Of a stretch of 64,000 nucleotides of DNA, positions 10,566 to 19,000 are shown in pieces. The stretch lies in assembly GCA_947561715.1 (NCBI GenBank), contig OX387198.1, positions 16,678,001 through 16,742,000 on the forward strand. Reading direction: 5' to 3'. The position numbers and the translations under genes are program-made. Source of the DNA: Ascidia mentula (taxonomy: Eukaryota > Chordata > Ascidiacea > Phlebobranchia > Ascidiidae). Under the pieces are notes generated by a model that was not told where the DNA came from, did not search any database, and saw only the letters and a program-made list of their open reading frames with translations. The first letter of the stretch is position 1; every line of letters starts with the position of its first letter.

Positions 10566-13500
10566 TTATTTATGTAAAAAATCTCTGGCTTTGGCAAGTA
10601 CCACCTCGAGGAGGGGGTCTGGCCTTGTCCGCAGTAACTGATATTTAAGGTTTAGCGATTGTCGGAAGGATTGGGTCAATCTTTTAGGGATGTTCTTAGC
10701 AAAATTGGGATTCTTTTTAACTTTATTTCGGGTTTTCCATATTGTGTGGGTAAGGGTGGTGTTTAAAATAATGATGAGTGCTCGGTGCTCGGGTGTATTA
10801 TCGTTAAGGAGTTGGGGAAAATGTAAATAAGTAGGATTATCGAAATAATAGGGGTTTTGTGGCATCAGTGCTCTAAGAACTGAAATAACTAAAGAACGAA
10901 GTGGTTGAATTTGGGTGCATTCAAAAAATAAATGTTTGTTAGTTTCGTATTTGTTAGAACAAAAAGTACAAAAGCAATCATTGTTTAAAAAAAGGGGGGT
11001 ATATGTCGACTTAAGGGGTAGCAAATTATAAGTAATACGAAAATTAAATGTCTTCAAATAATTGGGTAAAGAAGGATGATGAACCAAGGACCAATCTGTC
11101 AACTGAAAAGGGGTTGATTCGGGATTTGTCAAACGTAAATAAAGAGGTTTTAACTTAGGAGAAAGTAACTCAGATTCAGTGGGGGCAAACTTAAAGGTAA
11201 GGTCTAAAAGATATTTATAGAAAGGAGAAGGTGTTGTGGCATGGGGTAAATTATTGCGGGTACGTAAATTAAAAAACTTAGAGAGGGGTAAACCAATATT
11301 GAACTCAACAAAGGAAAGAGCAGGAGTTGTGGGGGTATCTAAAATTCTATGTTTATAATAATTTTTTACAGGAAAGAGGAAGAATAGTTTTGAGTAGAGT
11401 GGTATGTTGGCGACGCCATACCCGCCAAGGTCACGCGACGCCGCCAGGGTTTGGATGGGAAGGGTAGGATTGTGGTGACCCCCAACGAAGCCTGCCACAA
11501 TGCTGTCTACCGCTTCCCGCTGTCCTTCAGGGAGAGGGTATGTTTTGGCTAAATAAGAGATCTGGGGAAGGAGTAGTGTTTTAGTGAGAATGCTTTTCGA
11601 ATCGTAGGTCAGAAAGGGGTCGCTTATAGAGGAGACACGGGTTTGTAAAGAGAAGATGGCTTTGCGCCATGCCGCGGTGATTGAGCTGGGGTGTCCGATT
11701 GGTATATTTAATGGGCTTATGGCCTTACTGTTCCAAGTTATTTGATATTGGGTAAAGTTATGAGGGGGATTGATAGTGGCGATCGCCTGGGTTTTGGTGG
11801 GATTTACGGTTAAGCCAGATATACTAGAAAATTGTGTGACGAGGTCGAGGGCAAGTAAGAGGGAGTCGCGGCCGGTCACCGCTAGGGTGACATCGTCCGC
11901 GTAGGCGACCGCTTTGGGTACGTTACGGCATGGTGCGGGGATAGACCTAATTGAGGGGTGGTTTTGAAGGGCAGCAAGAAGCGGGTCGACAGCAATCAGG
12001 AAGAGGGTCAGGCTAAGGGGGTCACCTTGCCTGACACCTCTCCTGATCGGGAAACCCGTTGTGACAAACCCGTTGAGGAGGGCTTGTGATGAGGATGAAG
12101 AATTGAGTGAAGATAAAAAATCAGTAAAAAGTGGGGGAAAGCGTTTTAGTTTTAATTGTAAAAGAAGCCAGTCAAAAGAAATAGAATCGAAAGCTTTTCG
12201 GAAGTCAAGAGAGATAAAAAAGGAGTCTGAATTACGATTTTTGGCTGAATAATGAAGATCGCGAAGAAGGGTACTGGCGTGAGAAGATGTAAAACCAGGT
12301 TGGGCAAACTGATTAGGGGAAATTAACTGTGAAATAAAATGGGTAATACGTAAATTAAGTGTTTTCGTCAAAATTTTATAATCTAAATTAAGAAGGGATA
12401 TTGGGCGATAATTTGATAACAAAGAAGGGTCAGATTTTTTAAAAATAAGAGTAATATGTCCGGATGTGAAATTAGGAGGAGTATAAGCATTAAGAAAAGA
12501 AAAATTAAGGGCTGATGTGAGGTCGGCCCCGATCAGGTCCCAGAACAGTTTGTAAAACTCTGAACTGAGACCGTCGGGGCCGGGGGTTTTGCCATAGGGA
12601 AAAAGAAAAACCGATTTTTTAATTTCTGAAACTGAAAAGGGGGAAGATAAATTTTCTAAATAAGAATCAGGAATAAACTTAGGAGGTTGTTTAAGAAAAA
12701 TGTTCGTGGGGGTTGGTAACTCAAGATTTTGATTAGAATATAACAACTTAAAAAAATCAAAAGTATGTGAAAGCATTTCTTTGGGGGTAGTTAAAGGAAG
12801 GCCAAAAGAATCTTGTAACTCAAAAATAGGGGGATTAAATTTTAAAGGAAGAAGTTTTGCATAAAGGGCTTTGTCAATGATGGGTTTAAAATTAGGGTCT
12901 GAAGATAAGGATTTGAGTAAATTAGAACGGGAAGATTCCAAATGAAAATTAAGTAAGGATTTTTTAACGGAATAAAAGGAATTGAAATGTTCTTTCAACG
13001 GAGAAAAATTAAGAGTAGTTCTGATGGTATCAAGGGATTGTTGGAGGGAAGAAACATAATCACGTGATTCTTTAACTAAACGTTTCGAATGGGAAATTAT
13101 AAGGGATTTAATTTTAACTTTAAGGGATAACCAAAAATCAAGGGGGTTGTTAAACATAGGAGCTAGTGAAGACCAAATAAAATAATGACGATTTAAATCA
13201 TAAACAAAAAAGGGGTCGTAAAAGGTTTTGACATTATTTTTCCATGGGCCTCTGCCCGTTGGTGGAGCAGAGACCAAATTAAGAGTAAGAATAACAAAAT
13301 CATGATCGGAATAGGGGCAGGTAATAAAAGAATGATTTTTAGGCGTTAAATGAGGAGTAACATAAATGCGATCCAAACGGGATTGAAAATTAAAGGAACG
13401 ACGGGAAAATTGAACTAAATCGGGGTGGAGTAGACGAAAAGAGTCTTGTAACTTAAAAAGGTTAGTTAATTGTGCTAGATTTGTGCTGGGGGGAGAGGTT

Positions 13501-13985
13501 TTGATAGGGGGAAATTTATCTAAGGAAGGGTTTTCAACACAATTAAATTTTCCAGCCAAAATTATAGGGTGCGTTGATGTAACATAGGAATACAGTGAAT
13601 TAAAAAATAAATTATTACTGACCGGGTTTCCAGAGGGAGCGTAGATGTTGACAATATGGAGGGTGTGGGTGCGGGTTGAGATGTCGACCGCGATAATACG
13701 GCCGGCAGAGTCAGAAACGGATTTTAGAATTTGGAGGTTCGGAGAATTGAGAAGAACTGCGACACCCCCTTTGGCGTAGCCATCGTAGGGTGCCGAGTTT
13801 AAGAGGGCAGGGCCGGAAGTCCATTCGGACTTCCAGAGGGATTCGGTTTGGGGTAAAGAGTGAGTCTCCTGGAGGAGATAGATGTCAAAAGCTAAAGAGG
13901 AAAGATGGCGGAACAAGGCCTGCCTTTTGGTGGCCAGGCCCATGCCATTTACGTTTAGAGTGCAAATTTTTACGTGTGACGTCAT
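10566..13985 (-). CDS. LINE ORF2: endonuclease-reverse transcriptase
   Basis: An open frame of 1,139 codons. Residues 1 to about 235 form an AP-type endonuclease domain: LNVNGM near the start, L-L-Q-E40-T-H, G-G-V-A-V-L, I-V-N-I-Y-A-P and a C-terminal Y-S-D-H. The block normally reading G-D-F-N is A-G-K146-F-N here, so a residue usually catalytic is changed. The reverse transcriptase lies around 460-760, with G-P-D-G, N-Y-R-P-I-S-L-L-N, R-R-G-V-R-Q-G-D-P-L-S and the catalytic Y695-A-D-D. A Cys-His zinc knuckle (F-C-T-F-C...H-L-F-F-E-C) lies near 1,004-1,022. The length suits Tx1/L1 ORF2. The protein would nick target DNA and prime cDNA synthesis there. The start is the first ATG after the ORF1 stop. 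Confidence 0.93.
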   Translation of the reverse strand: MTSHVKICTLNVNGMGLATKRQALFRHLSSLAFDIYLLQETHSLPQTESLWKSEWTSGPALLNSAPYDGYAKGGVAVLLNSPNLQILKSVSDSAGRIIAVDISTRTHTLHIVNIYAPSGNPVSNNLFFNSLYSYVTSTHPIILAGKFNCVENPSLDKFPPIKTSPPSTNLAQLTNLFKLQDSFRLLHPDLVQFSRRSFNFQSRLDRIYVTPHLTPKNHSFITCPYSDHDFVILTLNLVSAPPTGRGPWKNNVKTFYDPFFVYDLNRHYFIWSSLAPMFNNPLDFWLSLKVKIKSLIISHSKRLVKESRDYVSSLQQSLDTIRTTLNFSPLKEHFNSFYSVKKSLLNFHLESSRSNLLKSLSSDPNFKPIIDKALYAKLLPLKFNPPIFELQDSFGLPLTTPKEMLSHTFDFFKLLYSNQNLELPTPTNIFLKQPPKFIPDSYLENLSSPFSVSEIKKSVFLFPYGKTPGPDGLSSEFYKLFWDLIGADLTSALNFSFLNAYTPPNFTSGHITLIFKKSDPSLLSNYRPISLLNLDYKILTKTLNLRITHFISQLISPNQFAQPGFTSSHASTLLRDLHYSAKNRNSDSFFISLDFRKAFDSISFDWLLLQLKLKRFPPLFTDFLSSLNSSSSSQALLNGFVTTGFPIRRGVRQGDPLSLTLFLIAVDPLLAALQNHPSIRSIPAPCRNVPKAVAYADDVTLAVTGRDSLLLALDLVTQFSSISGLTVNPTKTQAIATINPPHNFTQYQITWNSKAISPLNIPIGHPSSITAAWRKAIFSLQTRVSSISDPFLTYDSKSILTKTLLLPQISYLAKTYPLPEGQREAVDSIVAGFVGGHHNPTLPIQTLAASRDLGGYGVANIPLYSKLFFLFPVKNYYKHRILDTPTTPALSFVEFNIGLPLSKFFNLRTRNNLPHATTPSPFYKYLLDLTFKFAPTESELLSPKLKPLYLRLTNPESTPFQLTDWSLVHHPSLPNYLKTFNFRITYNLLPLKSTYTPLFLNNDCFCTFCSNKYETNKHLFFECTQIQPLRSLVISVLRALMPQNPYYFDNPTYLHFPQLLNDNTPEHRALIIILNTTLTHTIWKTRNKVKKNPNFAKNIPKRLTQSFRQSLNLKYQLLRTRPDPLLEVVLAKARDFLHK

Positions 13986-14103
13986 TATGTTTAAGTAATT
14001 TTACAAGAGATACAGACACAATAAAATAAGACACAACAATAAATTCCAACAAGTCCATTATTATTATAAAAACATTCATTATTTTGCGTAGTAAAAATTA
14101 AGT

Positions 14104-15375
14104 TTAAATTGTGGTTTGGTTAAAATCAATTGGGATTCGGACCCCACAGTTACATGTTATTTTTTCTTTTGGTTTTAAACGGTAAAATTCCTTACACATA
14201 CACTGAACGCATAATGCGTCACAGCCCGGGCATCTTAATTTGGTCCCGTAATTCACAGCAGGGCTCCAAAACCCGCATTCACATTTTATATGTCGTTTCT
14301 CGCATACGCAAGAGAAGTCACTGACCTCACTAGGTATCCTTGTTCTGCAGCATTTGGTGTAGTTGTTGCTTCTCCTCCTCCTCCTCTTTCTTGGTTGCGG
14401 GGTGCTTGTTTTAATTCCAAGTGTAAGGAGCCCGATATTGGCTGCTGGTGAGAGGGAGTCGGATGGAACTCCAGGTGATGAGGTGGTGGTAGTTGTGATG
14501 GAGGTGGAGGTGGTGTCATTGTCGGAGTCGGTACTTTCGTCATCTTCTTCGTCGCTCCTCTTGCGTTGGGAATGTTGCTCTTCTAGCTGATGGGGATCTT
14601 CCTGCTGTTGGGGATGATGGTCTTCAGGTTGCAGGTTCTCTTGTTGCCGTTGTTCTTCGGGGTGTTGTGGCTCTTCGGGAAGGGGGTGTTGCTGCTGTTG
14701 GTGGTTTTGTTGCTGCCGCTCTTTTTTCTTCAGGAGTTGTGGACATGTTTCCTTCTCGTGTCCTGCCTCGTGGCAATAATTGCAGTGGGCAGCCTGGGTT
14801 GCATAATAGAAGTTAAGCTTTTTCGAGTCTAGCCATACCTCTCGTGGAATTGGGTGCTATTTCAATACAGAGGCCTTCAATAGAAATGCTCTTTTCCCTT
14901 GTTCTTTTCTTCGATTGTCAAGCATCTGCCAGTTTTTGGTCACCGGTGCGAAGTTCTTGAGGAAGGTAATGATTCTGCGTTGCGTCATCCATGGTGGCAC
15001 ATAGGAGACAACAACCCTCTCGATATCTTCGGTGTATGCGTCTGCATACACCGCTTTCCCAGTGTTGTTGAGGGAGGCAGCAAATTCCTTTGCACAAGCA
15101 GAGTTATTGGTATAGAAGGTTACCTTTCCTTGCGGGTACTGGATGAATCCTTTCAGCCAGTCCATGGGATACTTCATGGAGTCCAACAGCTCATAGATTT
15201 CGCTTCTCTTTAGTCCAGGGTTGAATCTGGTTTCAACCTCACCCGTCCGGTCGATGGTATAAGGGGGACCGCCGCCGGCACCGCCTACCGTTTGTTGTAC
15301 TGCCGCAGGTGGTGCCGACGACGTCGATGCTACTGCCGCATAGCTGCGGGGTTGAGTATTTTGGGCCTCGGTCAT
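14104..15375 (-). CDS. LINE ORF1, RNA-binding protein with one in-frame stop
   Basis: The frame opens with M-T-E-A-Q-N-T and a low-complexity stretch, then an RRM-like region (about 45-170). An in-frame TAG at 14,859-14,857 (codon 173) follows, after which the same frame stays open to TAA at 14,106-14,104, making 423 codons. Past the TAG come a CCHC knuckle (C198-x2-C201-x4-H206-x4-C211), a Gln/Glu/Pro-rich linker, a Thr/Ser stretch, an Arg-rich run and a cysteine-rich end with 13 cysteines between residues 342 and 410. Because the sequence after the TAG is clearly coding, the stop is either a recent mutation in this copy or is read through; I favour mutation. ORF1 proteins package LINE RNA. 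Confidence 0.85.
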
Positions 15376-15567
15376 GGCAATGTTCTCTTAGCTCTAACAA
15401 GGGCCGCCAATTAACAAGGGGTCTTCTGAAGTCTCTTCAGGTGCCGCCCTTCACTGAAGAAATCTTCAAGAAATATCTTCACACGCTGTTAATTCGTTTC
15501 CTGACAAATCTTCTCTTTTCTTTCTTCCGAGACACGGTCTCGTCGGTACTTCTTCAGTAAACGAATG

Positions 15568-15595
15568 ATAAACTCTTTTGTACAAGTTAAACCTT
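15568..15595. repeat. Target-site duplication of the LINE, 5' side
   Basis: Exact copy of 10,272-10,299. It marks the 5' end of the LINE at 15,567. Confidence 0.93.
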
Positions 15596-15661
15596 CTTGT
15601 GCAATGCTGCTCATTGATGCGGAACGCATTTTGCGAAACAATAATTTTGGATTCTGCCAGA

Positions 15662-15770
15662 ATGACAGTAGTATCAGTACCGTAACCCTGAGGAAGCCTT
15701 GTTGGATAACAGGCGAAACGTCGGTCAATAAAGTTCCTTTTTTTATGTGCCAGAAGGACAGACTATTAAA
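15662..15770 (+). ncRNA. Hammerhead-like core in a Penelope-type 3' tail scrap
   Basis: CTGAGGA at 15,688-15,694, then a stem-forming stretch (GCC...GGC, 15,696-15,714), then GAAA at 15,715-15,718 and CGTC, followed by GGTCAATAAAG. This order (CUGANGA, stem II, GAAA) is the hammerhead ribozyme core, which Penelope-like elements are known to carry. Only the core is evident; stems I and III were not resolved, so self-cleavage is unproven. Confidence 0.5.
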
Positions 15771-16019
15771 TTTACAATATGCCTGGCAGCAACAGAAACA
15801 TTATATTTGTGAAAAGATTTGCTTTGTGAGGTTTTTCAATTAGGAAAATGGTCTTTATGTTGTGTATACTGCCATTGTTTATTTTGTATCTTCGTAGTAT
15901 GATGTATCTGTTTGTTATAAAGATTGACACTATTTAATAAAAAACTGTTGCAATCTACTAAATTATGTTCTTAATTTTGACAAGTTCATAATACAGATCT
16001 ACTAGAGAGGGCTACTGAT
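15771..16019 (+). other. Upstream region of NLR1
   Basis: AT-rich sequence with no gene. Just before the start codon lies ...TTCATAATACAG, a plausible splice acceptor. The equivalent region of NLR2 and NLR3 is similar between those two but not obviously like this one. Confidence 0.4.
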
Positions 16020-16077
16020 ATGGCCAGTGAAGAAAATATTTGTGAGATAAGAGATGATGAACCTTCAACATCTTCTG
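16020..16077 (+). CDS. NLR1 exon 1
   Basis: Encodes M-A-S-E-E-N-I-C-E-I-R-D-D-E-P-S-T-S-S and ends in phase 1 at a weak donor (GTAATT). The I-R-D-D-E-P-S-T-S core is shared with exon 1 of NLR2 and NLR3. Confidence 0.8.
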
Positions 16078-19000
16078 GTAATTAATGCAGGAAACAAATA
16101 TTTATTCATTTTGAACAGTGGTTATGATACCTGTACTGCTTATAAATGTTTTGTTGTAACTGTCTTAAATGTTGGTTTTGTAAACTTGAACACAACGTTA
16201 ATGTTTATTGCCCATTTTAATTGAGTATCAGTAAGTTGGAGGATTATAAAAGTTTGAGGCATTGTGCAGATATTTAAGAAAAAATACAGCAAATGTCAAA
16301 TTTATTTTTTAATGGGATATTTATACCTGGTTATACAACCACAATCCTTGCACGTTGGGTTCTTAGCTTGCTAAATTTTCTGTGAACGCTTTTTTGTAGT
16401 AAGGTTTTACATAGAAAACATTGCCAAAACTCAATACTTGATGTGTCTTCAACAAGATAGGTGCTGTATTTTACATATCATTGCACCGCTGTTCCCCTTA
16501 CACAAGTACAAACTGCCTACTGCAAAAGTGTTTAGATGTGCAATTGCTGATTTATTTAATGTGTTCATTGTAAAATTGAGGTCAATGTCATCTTTACGAC
16601 ATTTAGGCACATTTTAATTAGCTCGCGATTTATGACCGGTTTGTGTTGGTAAATAACAAAGAGTTTTTGTGTTCTACATTTACTTTATGCCAGGCGCCTG
16701 TAGACACCAAGGCTATATAGTCGAAGAGGAAATTCATTATTCTATGAAAAATATATATTTACTGGCTTGATAACTGAATTAAAATATATGCAATTTAATT
16801 TTACTCATTGTACTTTGTATCACCAACATGACTTGTTCTCTATAATAGACTTTATTCGTTGCGTCATTGCTTTGATGCATTATAAAAATAATGCAGTAAA
16901 GGTTAATCGAGGCAAGTTGGTTAACCATATAATTTCTGGTAGCTACAACACAACTGTTTTCTTGTGCTATATTAATTCGAACTTAAATGCTGGTTTGATA
17001 ATTTTAAACTTTCATAAATTTGAACTTTTAACTTTGCAGGCCCATCTCAAAGTTTTGATGCAAGGGGTGCAAATATTAAAGAGAGCATTGCTGGAGTTCA
17101 GGGGGATGTTTATCAACTTAACTTTAACCATCCATGTGGGCAACTAGATATGGCACCTTCCGTTTCGACAAATCAGCAAAGTTTATTGTTGAAATGTAAG
17201 TATTAGTGTAGTTACAACTACAGCAGCTAGCTCAGGAATTTTTTTTTGAAACCGTCAAAGCACTTATTTATACTTGCACTTATTTTAAAATTTATGTAAT
17301 TTTCTGCCATGCATAGTTGTTTTGTTTCAGGTGTTGAAACACAGAATAAAAGTAAGCTTGGAATTTCTTACAAACATAAACCGAGTCATGCTGGCTACGG
17401 TGCTTAAATTCAATGCAATGTCAGTTCAAAGTTTATCATTTTTGTAGTTGACAAAAAGTTTACTGCATGACCGACTGCGATCATGCACTTGTAAACCGTT
17501 GTTGTTTAGCTTGGTATCATGATTTACAAACATTTTTAGGTGAGCGTCTCGAGTCAGATTTACGTAACAGAGTCGAGTCCATCGCCAGCACAGAGTCAAC
17601 ACTTGCTGATTTTTCCGAACGACCCATAATCCCAGTCAAACTTTCCATAGTCAGTAAACCTCTACGAATTAATGATGAGTTTCTAGCTGAAGGACATTAC
17701 CGCCGTAGAAAGGACTTTGCTAAGGTATACGATCGGCCGACCGGTGACATCACCCCAGAACAAATGTTTGCTCGTGCAAAGCAAACAGCACAAGAGGAGG
17801 CCGACAAGAAATTTCCAGCACCTGCTGCTAAAGCAAAAAAAGAATACGTGCAGAAGCACGGCAATATTGTGGGAGTTATCGGCCAAGCTGGAATCGGTAA
17901 AACAACTTCTGCCAAAAATTGGGCTTTGCAAGCTTTATCTGACCATCAGTTGTTTGGAAAAATATCTTACTTTTTCTACATCATAATTCGAAACATCGAT
18001 TTCACCAAGGAGATGACTTTTCTTCAGTTTTTACTTTACACCTTGCAAATTGACTATAAATTCACACAAGTTGAAGCAATAGGCATCTTAGAGGCTCTTA
18101 AATTAGATACAGATGTTGTCATGATATTCGACGGCGTGGACGAGGCTGTTTTAGAATCGTTTTCAAGTGAAGTATCCTTTCCTTTGTTAGAAGTAAAGAA
18201 TAAACCAGAAGTTTATCTCAAGCATTTACTGAATGGAAATTTACTTCCTTGTGCTCAGAAGATTTTCACTTCACGGCCAGCTCCATTCTATAAGCTCCAT
18301 CATTCCCATAGACCAAGGTTTATTGTTGAAATCCTCGGCTTAACTCCAAACTCGCAAAAAGAGCTTGGACAACAGATTTGCGGTGCAAAATACGACTCGA
18401 TACATAAAAAGCTAGAAGACAACAAAAATTTATTTGCTTACTCTTATGTGCCTGTAAATTTTATTTTAACTGTCCTTTACCTAATGAATTTCGATGGTGA
18501 TATTCAGTTTGTTTCACTTACTCAAGTTCTCGCTTTCACTTGTGTTCAATATTCACAAACTGAACACCTCAAGGGTGAGCAACGAGAATTAGACAAGCTA
18601 GTAAAAATGGCTTTTGATGGTTTCAATAATCAAAAGATCATATTTAGCACCACAGATTTATTGAGAGCTGGCATTGATCATTCCACAGCCAATTCGTTTT
18701 TGAACACTTCTGTTACAAAGAAAGGAAACCTAAAATTAACAATTTTGAATGGACAAAAGCATATATATTTCTCTCACTTGATCTGGCAAGAGTTTTTCGT
18801 TGCGGTTTACCTGATGATGATCATGCCTTTACAGGAATTTGAGGAAAAATACTCCAGATTTATCGAGGATAGATGGGAAGTTGTTGCCAGGTTTGCATTT
18901 GGACTTTGTGATTTGTCAGTTTTCAACGACCTAAAGTTGGTAGTTAAAGAAAATACATACGAAGATTGGGAAGCTAAGAATATTCTGCTCCGGAAGCTAA

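Larger units (their letters stand above)
10300..15567 (-). mobile_element. Tx1/L1-like LINE, near full length
   Basis: A 5,268-bp non-LTR retrotransposon inserted on the minus strand into the right arm of the foldback element. On its own strand it has a 5' untranslated region of about 190 bp (15,567-15,376), ORF1 (15,375-14,104), a 118-bp spacer, ORF2 (13,985-10,566), a 3' untranslated region and an A-tail (plus-strand T-run from 10,298). It is flanked by a perfect 28-bp target-site duplication. The endonuclease plus reverse-transcriptase layout with a C-terminal zinc knuckle, and the RNA-binding ORF1 with a CCHC knuckle, fit the Tx1/L1 group. The intact ORF2, long A-tail and perfect duplication show a recent insertion; the ORF1 stop and the endonuclease change suggest this copy is not fully active. 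Confidence 0.93.
2549..15661. mobile_element. Large foldback-type element B with tandem-repeat arms
   Basis: A 13-kb structure with long inverted arms. The left end (about 2,545-2,740) reappears inverted at 10,140-10,299 and, after the LINE insertion, at 15,596-15,650. Both arms consist mainly of a ~182-bp tandem unit, 9 copies on the left and 14 on the right in reverse orientation, around a 3.3-kb centre. Long inverted arms made of subrepeats are the hallmark of Foldback elements and of some Mutator-like elements. I find no transposase in the centre, so it would be non-autonomous. The right terminus TTTGGATTCTGCCAGA (15,646-15,661) is the exact inverse of 636-651, the left terminus of element A. 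No clear target-site duplication is visible. Confidence 0.65.

Noticed and set aside
12061-12252. Plus-strand frame inside ORF2
   Set aside because: Antisense shadow of the reverse transcriptase.
14363-14832. Plus-strand Leu/Val-rich frames
   Set aside because: Antisense shadows of the Gln/Pro-rich linker of LINE ORF1.
17467-17539. ATG at 17,467 as the NLR1 start
   Set aside because: It lies in the intron upstream of a TTTTTAG acceptor, and the paralogue has no matching Met there; the protein start is in exon 1 at 16,020, shared by three genes.
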